From Candidatus Firestonebacteria bacterium RIFOXYA2_FULL_40_8 (GTDB lineage Bacteria; Oederibacteriota; D2-FULL-39-29), in NCBI GenBank assembly GCA_001778355.1, contig MFGS01000072.1, forward strand, positions 4,685 to 13,319: a DNA stretch of 8,635 nt, in the 5' to 3' direction. Positions 1 to 4,873 of this stretch are shown here, in pieces. How positions within the stretch are numbered: position 1 is the stretch's first letter; each line of letters starts with the position of its first letter. Made by a program: the position numbers and the translations under genes. The notes below the pieces were generated by a model. That model was given only the letters and a program-made list of their open reading frames with translations. It was not told the origin of the DNA and searched no databases.

Positions 1-231
1 ATTGATAAGATAATAAAGGCAACGAAATACAACAATGTTATTCTTGAGAAAAGGCATAAACCTGTATTAGCTATTATGTCCATGGTTAAATATGAGAAAC
101 TTCAGGAACTCATTGAAGAACTTGAAGACAGGGAGTTGGGTTATATCGCTCAAAAAAGAATTCAAAAAACAAGGATTTCTGAATATATAAGCCTTGATGA
201 AGCTGAAAAACGGGTTGGGCTGAAAAAATGA
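1..231 (+). CDS. Phd/YefM-type antitoxin, C-terminal part (5' end outside window)
   Basis: The frame is open from the first base to a TGA at 229-231, giving 76 residues without a start, so the N-terminal DNA-binding part lies outside the window. The piece VILEKRHKPVLAIMSM matches the beta-strand pair of Phd/YefM antitoxins (usually 'vitkngkpvavlvs..dYekL'). It is followed by YEKLQELIEELEDRELG and a charged tail ending ISLDEAEKRVGLKK, the typical toxin-wrapping C-terminal helix region. Known role of the family: a labile antitoxin that neutralises its partner toxin and represses the operon. The stop overlaps the start of the downstream RelE-like gene in an ATGA, the usual coupled arrangement. 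The partner toxin is frameshifted, so this antitoxin may now lack a functional local partner. Confidence 0.8.
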   Translation: MDKIIKATKYNNVILEKRHKPVLAIMSMVKYEKLQELIEELEDRELGYIAQKRIQKTRISEYISLDEAEKRVGLKK

Positions 232-546
232 TATGGCAGGTCAAGATACATCCGCTGGTTTTTTCTGAAGACTTCAAAAAGATGGATAATGCTGATGTAC
301 AAAAGATTATCAAGGCTATCCGAAAAAAACTTACCGTTAATCCTCTAGATTTTGGTTCTCCGCTGAAAGGTAATCTTAAAGATTTATACAAGATAAGAGT
401 TGATTTTTATAGGATTATATATCAGGTTGACTCAGAATAAGATTATTGTGCTTGTTGCAAAAGTAGGGAAAAGGAAGGATTTTGAGGTTTATGACGAAGT
501 TCCAAAAAGAATGAAGCGGATTGCGGATGAACTTAGAGAATTATGA
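228..546 (+). pseudogene. RelE/ParE-family toxin, frameshifted
   Basis: The gene opens with ATG at 228, overlapping the antitoxin stop by 4 nt. The first frame gives 70 residues with typical RelE features: a start MIWQVKIHP, a helical pair, PLKGNLKDLYKIRVDFYRII, then YQVDSE and a TAA at 438-440. From about 433 the +1 frame continues the same fold as NKIIVLVAKVGKRKDFEVYD and runs to a TGA at 544-546. The joined product would be about 105 residues, normal for this family. The break falls before the last strand (KVGKRKDFEVY), which in RelE toxins carries key active-site basic and tyrosine residues, so the 70-aa product should be inactive. A +1 insertion or a -2 deletion near 429-438 explains the data; an assembly indel cannot be excluded. 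Confidence 0.85.
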
Positions 547-577
547 GAAACGGCATCTTTTAATTGTCGAGAAATAA

Positions 578-699
578 GTGCGGATCTCTTTTCGTAAAAG
601 TATTTATCAAGAAGGTGAATTAAAGCTTCAGCAACTTGTTCCCAAATGGAACAAATTTAAATGAAAGGTTTGCGCAGGGTTAATCTAACAAGGAAATAA
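578..699 (+). other. Two possible micro-ORFs before the sigma-like gene
   Basis: A GTG at 578 opens 28 codons (VRISFRKSIYQEGELKLQQL, then eight more residues to a TGA at 662-664). This stop overlaps an ATG at 661 in an ATGA; that second ORF is 12 codons (MKGLRRVNLTRK) and stops at a TAA at 697-699, just before the TTG start at 703. The amino-acid composition is plausible for protein, and the chain of tight junctions is suggestive of coupling or of a decayed gene. There is no strong ribosome-binding site before 578 and I do not recognise either peptide. They could equally be chance ORFs or relics of the frameshifted region upstream. Confidence 0.2.
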
Positions 700-702
700 T
701 TA

Positions 703-1101
703 TTGTTTGAATCATATAACGAGATAGCCCAGAAGTATAGAAAACCTGCACTTAAGTATGAGAGACACCTGATATCGCTTGCCAAGAAAGGAAAAAAATC
801 AGCAAGAGAAGAACTTCTTTATTATCAAACAGGCTTTTTATTGTATAGGGTTAAAAATATACTTTATCCTTCCGTATTGAAGTATTATGGTGAAGATATT
901 CTTCAGGAATGCTTTGATTTAACTTTAAAGAAAATTGACACATATAATTTAAGATACAGGGATAAAAAAGGCAATTTGAAACCGGTTTACTTCAGGTCCT
1001 ATATTTGGAAAGGCATTACCGGTGTTATTGTCAGTTCGATAAAAAAAAGAAAAGAAATCCTGTTTTCGGAATTATCCGATAACTATGAAAACACGATATA
1101 G
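703..1101 (+). CDS. Sigma-70 region-2-like protein without region 4
   Basis: 132 residues starting at TTG, chosen because AAGGAA at 690-695 lies at a normal distance and an in-frame TAA at 697-699 excludes an earlier start. Residues 34-120 follow the plan of sigma-70 region 2: AREELLYYQ, then GEDILQECFDLTLKKIDTY (compare the 'eDlvQe.fl.l...i..f' core-binding helix), then YFRSYIWKGITGVIVSSIKK, which resembles region 2.3-2.4 ('FstYa...ir.ai...ir'). No helix-turn-helix of region 4 follows; the frame ends at TAG shortly after the region-2 helices. It may be a single-domain regulator, an anti-sigma partner or a truncated sigma factor. The +1 frame after about 1090 is open for only 18 more codons, so a simple frameshift would not restore region 4. 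The family call rests on motif resemblance only. Confidence 0.5.
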   Translation: MFESYNEIAQKYRKPALKYERHLISLAKKGKKSAREELLYYQTGFLLYRVKNILYPSVLKYYGEDILQECFDLTLKKIDTYNLRYRDKKGNLKPVYFRSYIWKGITGVIVSSIKKRKEILFSELSDNYENTI

Positions 1102-1153
1102 ATACGGATTTAACCTTTCTTCCAATAAAAGGTCACGCAATTTCTTAAGATAT

Positions 1154-1861
1154 TTAAAACGACGTATCAAAGGTGAAGAGGGCTTCGATGTCGAAATCTC
1201 TCATTAGAGAAACTGCGCCCTGCACGCCCATGCCGACGGATGAATTATCGTTCACTTTTACTTTTAAGCCGGGGAAGACGTAGGCCGTAACATCACTGCC
1301 TTTTATTACGCCTCTTATTTCCAAACTCGGGAAGCACCTCTCGCTCACTTTGAAAAGGAAAGAACTTTCATATTCTATCGAATTAATAGCGGTGTCCTTC
1401 TCTATGCCGGCATTCCACGCGGCAACCTGGCCAAATGTCATCCTGTAAGAAAGCCCGAGAAGCCCCCTGTAATCGCTTCTTGAAACATCCGAGCCGGTCG
1501 GAACTGCAAACCCCGCATATACTGCAAATCCGTTATTCAGGGCGGTGTCATTTGCAACATTATACTGCCAGGTATAATCTAAAAATTTTTCATTTTGTAT
1601 TCCATCCGTACGGAAACACATTGAAATACCGTCCGCAACAATTCCGGTCTCATAATGAACGCCAAAATCTATTTTTTCCCCGGCTTCGCCTCTGCTTAAA
1701 AGCGCAGTAGCGCGGAAGTCGTATTGACCGAGGCGGGGGGATAATCCCGAATGCACCAGAAAGGGTTTAATGAATACTTTACTGTTATCAACTTCTTGTC
1801 CCTTTGCGGTTCCGCTAAGAACTAACAAAAACACCGCTAGTACGACTGCTGACTTTTTCAT
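1154..1861 (-). CDS. Secreted outer-membrane beta-barrel-like protein
   Basis: 235 residues. Residues 1-21 form a clear signal peptide (MKKSAVVLAVFLLVLSGTAKG). The mature part alternates polar and hydrophobic residues in short strands separated by Gly/Asp/Asn-rich turns, for example FGVHYETGIVADGISMCFR, NGFAVYAGFAVP, YRGLLGLSYRMTFG and SSVGMGVQGAVSL. It ends in Phe (FDIEALFTFDTSF), the terminal aromatic residue recognised by the BAM machinery of Gram-negative outer membranes. About eight to ten strands would fit. AGGAGA at 1866-1871 (minus strand AGGAG, 5 nt before ATG) supports the start. I do not recognise a specific family, and no substrate can be inferred. It is convergent with the sigma-like gene, with only 52 nt between the stops and no convincing terminator there. 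Confidence 0.7.
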   Translation of the reverse strand: MKKSAVVLAVFLLVLSGTAKGQEVDNSKVFIKPFLVHSGLSPRLGQYDFRATALLSRGEAGEKIDFGVHYETGIVADGISMCFRTDGIQNEKFLDYTWQYNVANDTALNNGFAVYAGFAVPTGSDVSRSDYRGLLGLSYRMTFGQVAAWNAGIEKDTAINSIEYESSFLFKVSERCFPSLEIRGVIKGSDVTAYVFPGLKVKVNDNSSVGMGVQGAVSLMRDFDIEALFTFDTSF

Positions 1862-1899
1862 AGGGTCTCCTGTATCGTTTATATCTGTTTGATGCTAGC

Positions 1900-1927
1900 A
1901 TAATAAGATGAGATAAACCATTGTAGA
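1900..1927 (-). promoter_or_regulatory. Possible promoter of the barrel protein gene
   Basis: On the minus strand TCTACA (1922-1927) and TATTAT (1900-1905) are separated by 16 nt and lie about 40 nt upstream of the ATG at 1861. Matches to the sigma-70 consensus are 4/6 and 5/6. A small palindrome ATGCTAGCAT (1892-1901) overlaps the -10 and could be an operator. Confidence 0.3.
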
Positions 1928-2033
1928 TATCTTCAATAGTTTGTGACATATTTCTACTGATGGGATTGAAAAGGTGTGCATCGATGCAGTTGAAATAGCT
2001 GTTTTTCGGAATAATCAATGTTTATTGTCTGAT

Positions 2034-2061
2034 TGACTTTTTAAGGTATTTTTAGTATATT
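2034..2061 (+). promoter_or_regulatory. Sigma-70-type promoter ahead of the decayed GIY-YIG gene and tRNA-Asn
   Basis: TTGACT (2034-2039), a 16-nt spacer, then TATATT (2056-2061). Both boxes match the consensus at 5/6. It precedes the GTG start of the GIY-YIG relic by 36 nt and could also supply transcription through the downstream tRNA-Asn. Confidence 0.5.
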
Positions 2062-2097
2062 AGATACTCAATTGTCGTAATAAGCGGAGTTTTAAAG

Positions 2098-2307
2098 TGT
2101 TTTATGTGTATGTGCTCGACATCCAAGGTTCCTGAAGAAAGACTTGAAGAACACAATAATGGCAGTACCAAATAGACGAAGGCAAATGGGCCTTTCGTCG
2201 TGATACATATAGAAGAATTTAGTAAAAAAACAAAAGCGATACAGAGAGAAATCTTTTTGAAATCAGGTAAGGGAAGAGAGTATCTTAAACACCATATTCC
2301 TCGGTAG
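2098..2307 (+). pseudogene. Decayed GIY-YIG nuclease gene running into tRNA-Asn
   Basis: A GTG at 2098 preceded by GGAG starts FYVYVLDIQ (2101-2127), the first strand of a small GIY-YIG protein. The segment carrying the YIG strand is missing and the frame changes. From 2134 another frame gives EERLEEHNNGSTK, a TAG stop at 2173-2175, then TKANGPFVVIHIEEFSKKTK and AIQREIFLKSGKGREYLKHH followed by IPR. These match the Arg helix, the 'STK..GP..l...E.f..k.eA..rE' centre and the 'KSGkGREyl' tail of single-domain GIY-YIG proteins. The gene therefore has an internal deletion with a frame change plus a nonsense codon. Its final codons and TAG (2305-2307) are made of the first ten bases of tRNA-Asn, so the two genes physically overlap. 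An intact relative lies at 2552-2815. Confidence 0.85.
2257..2286 (+). promoter_or_regulatory. Candidate tRNA-Asn promoter inside the GIY-YIG relic
   Basis: TTGAAA (2257-2262), 18 nt, TATCTT (2281-2286); matches of 5/6 and 4/6. The expected start near 2293 is 5 nt ahead of the mature tRNA 5' end at 2298. The boxes lie within the codons for the conserved FLKSGKGREYL segment. Confidence 0.3.
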
Positions 2308-2372
2308 CTCAATGGTGGAGCATTCGACTGTTAATCGAAGGGTTCCTGGTTCGAGTCCAGGCCGGGGAGCCA
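2298..2372 (+). tRNA. tRNA-Asn (anticodon GUU), CCA encoded
   Basis: A complete cloverleaf: acceptor TCCTCGG pairs with CCGGGGA (one T-G wobble); D arm GCTC/GAGC; anticodon arm TTCGA-CTGTTAA-TCGAA with anticodon GTT; variable loop GGGTT; T arm CCTGG-TTCGAGT-CCAGG; discriminator G; encoded CCA at 2370-2372. All stems pair, so this copy should be functional. A strong terminator follows after 9 nt. Its first ten bases also serve as the end of the decayed GIY-YIG reading frame. Partial copies of this tRNA occur at 2432-2519, 2837-2855 and 5035-5044. Confidence 0.97.
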
Positions 2373-2381
2373 AAATTCCAA

Positions 2382-2411
2382 AACCGCCGGTGCTAACGTC
2401 GGCGGTTTTTT
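2382..2411 (+). terminator. Terminator of tRNA-Asn (copy 1)
   Basis: An 8-bp stem AACCGCCG / CGGCGGTT (2382-2389 / 2400-2407) with a 10-nt loop, followed by an unbroken T run to 2411. A 29-nt identical copy lies at 2866-2894. Confidence 0.9.
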
Positions 2412-2429
2412 CTTTACGCAAGCGTAAAG
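2412..2429 (+). repeat. Perfect hairpin CTTTACGC-AA-GCGTAAAG
   Basis: Two exact 8-nt arms around an AA loop, immediately after the terminator T run. Its left half (CTTTACGCAA) reappears in inverse orientation as TTGCGTAAAG at 5064-5073, inside the third terminator copy. This suggests a small dispersed palindromic repeat rather than a terminator (no T run follows). Confidence 0.5.
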
Positions 2430-2443
2430 TACCTCGGTAGCTC

Positions 2444-2458
2444 TCCGCCAGAGGCGGA
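2444..2458 (+). repeat. Short GC-rich palindrome in the tRNA relic D region
   Basis: TCCGCC-AGA-GGCGGA, a perfect 6-bp hairpin with a 3-nt loop, sits exactly where the D loop would be. It shares its core (CGCC...GGCG) with the hairpin at 2485-2499, pointing to one repeat family. Confidence 0.55.
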
Positions 2459-2470
2459 CGACTGTGTATC

Positions 2471-2499
2471 CCAGCGGATGCTGGCCCGCCTCAGGCGGG
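2471..2499 (+). repeat. Tandem GC-rich hairpins in the tRNA relic anticodon region
   Basis: Two adjacent perfect hairpins: CCAGC-GGAT-GCTGG (2471-2484) and CCCGCC-TCA-GGCGGG (2485-2499). They replace the 3' side of the anticodon stem. Abutting perfect hairpins of this kind look like inserted palindromic mini-repeats. Confidence 0.55.
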
Positions 2500-2531
2500 G
2501 AAGGGTTTTCAGCCGGGGATTAAAACTATAG

Positions 2532-2552
2532 TTTTATGCAAGGGGCATAAAA
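2532..2552 (+). promoter_or_regulatory. Hairpin presenting the ribosome-binding site of the intact GIY-YIG gene
   Basis: Arms TTTTATGC (2532-2539) and GCATAAAA (2545-2552) pair perfectly around a 5-nt loop AAGGG; the Shine-Dalgarno AAGGGG is 2540-2545. The last arm base is the A of the ATG start. The left arm's TTTT also closes an upstream palindrome AAAACTATAGTTTT (2522-2535), so the two structures are mutually exclusive. Confidence 0.4.
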
Positions 2553-2815
2553 TGTACACCGTATATATCATTCAATCCATGACTACATCCAAAACTTATG
2601 TCGGCTACACCAGTGACTTAAAAAGAAGACTTCTCGGACATAACGGTGCTTTCGGCATTTCCTCGAAGCACACCAAACGAAACAGCGGTCCTTGGAAACT
2701 GATATACAAAGAAGAGTATTCTACAAAAACAGAAGCAATTATACGCGAGAAGTTCTTTAAATCCGGGCAAGGCAGAGAGTGGCGAAAGAATAATATACAG
2801 ATACAAAATGCTTGA
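2552..2815 (+). CDS. Intact single-domain GIY-YIG nuclease-like protein
   Basis: 87 residues, the usual length of the small stand-alone GIY-YIG family (about 80-100 aa). The first strand TVYIIQS (3-9) and the second TYVGYT (15-20) form the GIY...YIG pair. DLKRRLLGHN (22-31) carries the conserved Arg of the active site. PWKLIYKEEYSTKTEAIIRE (47-66) holds the conserved glutamates, and KFFKSGQGREW closes the domain. All catalytic positions look intact. Family knowledge: the fold is a nicking or double-strand endonuclease, found in homing enzymes and repair proteins; the cellular role of the short stand-alone form is largely unknown. It is flanked by a tRNA-Asn relic upstream and a tRNA-Asn 3' tail plus terminator downstream, with no other gene in the unit. 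The ATG is supported by AAGGGG 6 nt upstream. Confidence 0.9.
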   Translation: MYTVYIIQSMTTSKTYVGYTSDLKRRLLGHNGAFGISSKHTKRNSGPWKLIYKEEYSTKTEAIIREKFFKSGQGREWRKNNIQIQNA

Positions 2816-2836
2816 TTTGCTCTTCTTGTAAAGAAA

Positions 2837-2855
2837 AGTCCAGGCCGAGGAGCCA
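2837..2855 (+). repeat. Isolated tRNA-Asn 3' tail (copy 2)
   Basis: AGTCCAGGCCGAGGAGCCA equals the T-arm end, acceptor 3' strand, discriminator and CCA of the intact tRNA (2354-2372) with one difference, CCGAGGA for CCGGGGA. The variant pairs perfectly with the 5' acceptor strand TCCTCGG, so it looks derived from a real tRNA rather than from errors. No 5' part of a tRNA precedes it directly. Confidence 0.85.
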
Positions 2856-2865
2856 TATAAATCAG

Positions 2866-2894
2866 AACCGCCGGTGCTAACGTCGGCGGTTTTT
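2866..2894 (+). terminator. Terminator copy 2, after the intact GIY-YIG gene
   Basis: All 29 nt are identical to 2382-2410: the 8-bp stem AACCGCCG / CGGCGGTT, the same 10-nt loop and a T5 run. It follows the tRNA tail by 10 nt, like the arrangement after the intact tRNA, and should end transcription of the GIY-YIG gene. Confidence 0.85.
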
Positions 2895-2964
2895 ATTTCC
2901 AAACTTATGCGTGAAAATGAGCACTAACAAAGTGTACTTGTAGGATGCCAAGGTCAAAACACCA

Positions 2965-2995
2965 ATAGAGGGACAGCTGTCCCTCTATTTTTTTT
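2965..2995 (+). terminator. Perfect 24-nt palindrome with T run between convergent genes
   Basis: ATAGAGGGACAG is followed directly by its reverse complement CTGTCCCTCTAT (2965-2988), then T8 to 2995. The T run is oriented for the plus strand, ending transcription coming from the GIY-YIG unit. On the minus strand the same stem follows the hydrolase gene but with a poor T run. The hydrolase TAG stop (2985-2987) lies inside the right arm and its last codons are the T run read in reverse. Confidence 0.75.
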
Positions 2996-3830
2996 GTAAA
3001 AACAATAATATGTCATCCGCTAACCCGATAAGCGTATGCCCCGCTTCTTGCAATACGGCGATTTCTGCATTAGGGACAAGTTTTTCATAGCGTTGTGCTG
3101 TTTTCAGAGAGTGAAAAATGACATCTTTACGTCCTACGAATAAAATAGACGGCATAGTCAATTGTGTAAGTTCAGCATCAGAAAAGAGCGGTATTTTCTC
3201 CCGCCTAAAATTAAAATTTTGCCCGATCAGTTTTTGGTAGTCCATTATTACCCGTGGCAGAGGTTTTCCACCATTAACTTTGTAATACAGTTGTTCAATG
3301 CCTTTGTCACCCAGCAAAAGATAAAACAAAGACACGAATGCAAACGAAGTTTTTTGCGTTCCAACACCGGCTGGGCACAATAGAACAAGTTTTTCGACCA
3401 TTTGCGGATTGGCAATTGCAAACTTCAGAGAAAGCCATGCTCCCAAGGATATTCCGACTATGCTGGCTTTTTGAATGGAGAGTCCTACAAATACATCGTG
3501 AAGCCAATTGTCAAAATCAGAGCCTTTAAAGGGTATTTGCTTGTCACCGCTTTTCCCGGGTTCACCCTGCAAATCAACAGCATAAACCCTGTAATTCTCA
3601 TAATATTTATCCATGTCCTCAATCCACATGACTGAATTCATACCGCTTCCGTGAAGCAACACCAAGACGGGTGCATCTTTTTGACCTGCCGCTATCACAA
3701 AAGCCTTCCCAAAGCGCGTGTCAACATTGACTTCTTCATGAGCAACTCTCATGTTGCTAAGAAAGTCATCATATGCTTTGTATACGGCATTTTTGCCCTC
3801 TGTTGTTTTAAATGCATAAGTATTTGTCAT
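2985..3830 (-). CDS. Alpha/beta hydrolase
   Basis: 281 residues from the ATG at 3830, chosen because GAGGAA lies 7 nt upstream and the ATG overlaps the PadR stop in an ATGA; a frame extension to 3860 is possible but lacks such support. The fold's landmarks are all present: VLVLLHGSGM (oxyanion region, His60-Gly61), VDLQGEPGKS (86-94), the nucleophile elbow VGISLG with Ser128, the acid in LFVGRKDVIF (Asp236), and EAGHTLI with catalytic His265. The length fits lipase/esterase-type members of the family; the natural substrate cannot be told from sequence. There is no signal peptide, so it is cytoplasmic. It is the second gene of an operon with the PadR regulator, which suggests that the regulator's ligand may be a substrate or product of the hydrolase (inference). 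Confidence 0.92.
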   Translation of the reverse strand: MTNTYAFKTTEGKNAVYKAYDDFLSNMRVAHEEVNVDTRFGKAFVIAAGQKDAPVLVLLHGSGMNSVMWIEDMDKYYENYRVYAVDLQGEPGKSGDKQIPFKGSDFDNWLHDVFVGLSIQKASIVGISLGAWLSLKFAIANPQMVEKLVLLCPAGVGTQKTSFAFVSLFYLLLGDKGIEQLYYKVNGGKPLPRVIMDYQKLIGQNFNFRREKIPLFSDAELTQLTMPSILFVGRKDVIFHSLKTAQRYEKLVPNAEIAVLQEAGHTLIGLADDILLFLQKK

Positions 3831-4804
3831 TTTGATTTCCTCTTCTTTGCTAGAAGCCAATTTACGGCATCTTTCAAATTGGTAAATACTCGAAATGTAT
3901 TTCCGAATCCGTTCTTAGAGATCATTTCCTGGAAACGCACAGGAAAATTCTGCCCGCCTTTTAAAGATATGGCCACTTTAATTTTATAGTTTACAAGCTT
4001 CTGAAGAACAGTTCCGGCAAGACCTGTCTTTAGCTTTACAAAATCATCTGAAAGGATATTGCCATCAAGAACGACTGTGTTCGTGTCATGTTCAGCGCAA
4101 AAAGAAATGATGTCAAGCGCATCTTGCTCCCGCTGAATTAATGAGCCACTAGTTGTAAGATAAAGATATCTATTTCCTTGTCTTTCAATTATTTGATAGT
4201 TCATTGTTGATTCCACATCGTTGTTTTCTTTTTGCAGGATAGTGTCTTTCGTGATATTTCGGGTCTTCGGAAGCCCAGCAATAAATGTTTTCACCTTTTG
4301 AATCCACGAAAGTTCGGTAGAATAAAAGGATAGGATGTTTTCTCGTATTAAATCTGCGAACAAGGATCCATCGGAAGGTTCTTGTCCTGCAAAATAGCAT
4401 TTATCGAGTTCTCTTTCAGATAAAATAAGTTGCATCTTGACTACATTTTCATATGAAGTCAGTATGCTCTCCAAATCACTACGTTTTAATCGATAAGCCA
4501 AAGCTAGTTTGATAAGAAACTGCTTTTTGAAAATAGGTACATCGGTTACGGAAAGCAACCATTTGTTAAGCTCGTTTATGCCATCATTGGTAATTGTGTA
4601 GATGTTCTTTGACGGCAAGCCATCTTGATGTTGCACCTCTTTTGTAACAAAGCCTTCGTCCAATAATACAACAAACGCTTTGTATATCTGGTTATTGTTA
4701 CCAGACCAGTACATAAAAGGGGTAGCTTGAATTATTTTTTTCATTTCGTATCCAGTTAATGGTTCTCGTGTTAGGAGTCCTAAAATCACATGGTTTAATG
4801 ACAT
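3827..4804 (-). CDS. PadR-type regulator fused to DUF4180
   Basis: 325 residues. Residues 1-80 are a PadR winged helix (HVILGLLTREPLTGYEMKKI, then YKAFVVLLDEGFVTKE and the wing PSKNIYTITNDGINEL). Residues 85-178 form the helical C-terminal dimerisation domain typical of PadR relatives. After a linker, residues 201-318 (YQIIERQGNRYLYLTTSG ... DALDIISFCAEHDTNTVVLD ... GNTFRVFTNLKDAVNWL) resemble DUF4180, a small domain of unknown function often found alone or next to PadR genes. GGAGGG at 4812-4817 (minus) supports the start. The stop overlaps the hydrolase start by 4 nt, so the two are probably translationally coupled. A PadR-type operator overlaps its promoter, predicting autorepression. The PadR-DUF4180 pairing is, to my knowledge, best known from Firmicutes, hinting at transfer. 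Confidence 0.9.
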   Translation of the reverse strand: MSLNHVILGLLTREPLTGYEMKKIIQATPFMYWSGNNNQIYKAFVVLLDEGFVTKEVQHQDGLPSKNIYTITNDGINELNKWLLSVTDVPIFKKQFLIKLALAYRLKRSDLESILTSYENVVKMQLILSERELDKCYFAGQEPSDGSLFADLIRENILSFYSTELSWIQKVKTFIAGLPKTRNITKDTILQKENNDVESTMNYQIIERQGNRYLYLTTSGSLIQREQDALDIISFCAEHDTNTVVLDGNILSDDFVKLKTGLAGTVLQKLVNYKIKVAISLKGGQNFPVRFQEMISKNGFGNTFRVFTNLKDAVNWLLAKKRKSK

Positions 4805-4837
4805 AATTCATCCCTCCAATTAAGTTTAGCGTTAACC

Positions 4838-4855
4838 TATGTTAATGATAACATA
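4838..4855 (-). promoter_or_regulatory. PadR operator
   Basis: TATGTTA-ATGA-TAACATA, a perfect 7-bp inverted repeat. It contains ATGT-N8-ACAT (4839-4854), the recognition pattern described for PadR-family repressors. It covers the proposed -10 box and lies 34 nt before the regulator's start codon. ACATATGT (4851-4858) extends the symmetry on one side. Confidence 0.75.
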
Positions 4856-4873
4856 TGTATTTGTTTTCGTCCA
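4845..4873 (-). promoter_or_regulatory. Promoter of the PadR-hydrolase operon
   Basis: Minus strand TGGACG (4868-4873), 17-nt spacer, TATCAT (4845-4850); matches 4/6 and 5/6. The -10 is embedded in the PadR operator, so bound repressor would block polymerase. Confidence 0.55.

Larger units (their letters stand above)
2432..2519 (+). pseudogene. tRNA-Asn relic interrupted by GC-rich hairpins
   Basis: The segment keeps blocks of tRNA-Asn in order: CCTCGGTAGCTC (2432-2443, acceptor and D-arm start), CGACTGT (2459-2465, anticodon-arm start), AAGGGTT (2501-2507, end of anticodon arm plus variable loop) and CAGCCGGGGA (2510-2519, end of T arm plus acceptor). The acceptor halves still pair. The D loop is replaced by one palindrome, and the anticodon-arm 3' side is replaced by two more. 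Most of the T arm is lost, and no anticodon stem can form. It is not expected to make a tRNA. It sits between the intact tRNA unit and the intact GIY-YIG gene. Confidence 0.7.

Noticed and set aside
425..445. Programmed ribosomal frameshift in the RelE-like toxin
   Set aside because: No slippery heptamer or stimulatory structure is visible; simple indel decay or an assembly error is a better explanation.
1113..1133. Inverted repeat ACCTTT/AAAGGT between the convergent sigma-like and barrel genes
   Set aside because: Only 6 bp, AT-rich and without a T run on either strand; too weak for a terminator call.
1085..1207. Plus-strand 40-codon ORF (MKTRYRYGFNLSS...) after the sigma-like gene
   Set aside because: It runs antisense into the end of the barrel gene, has no ribosome-binding site and does not resemble a sigma region 4.
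1977..1988. Perfect palindrome TGCATCGATGCA in the intergenic region
   Set aside because: A single 12-nt palindrome not placed at a recognisable promoter; could be an operator but nothing else supports it.
1815..2018. Minus-strand ORF of 67 codons overlapping the barrel gene start
   Set aside because: It overlaps the signal-peptide end of a better supported gene in another frame, has no ribosome-binding site that I can see and no protein-like pattern.
2052..2312. Minus-strand ORF opposite the GIY-YIG relic
   Set aside because: It is the antisense shadow of the degraded GIY-YIG gene and tRNA 5' end; its sequence resembles a reverse reading of that gene, as do the minus-strand ORFs opposite the intact copy at 2605-2902.
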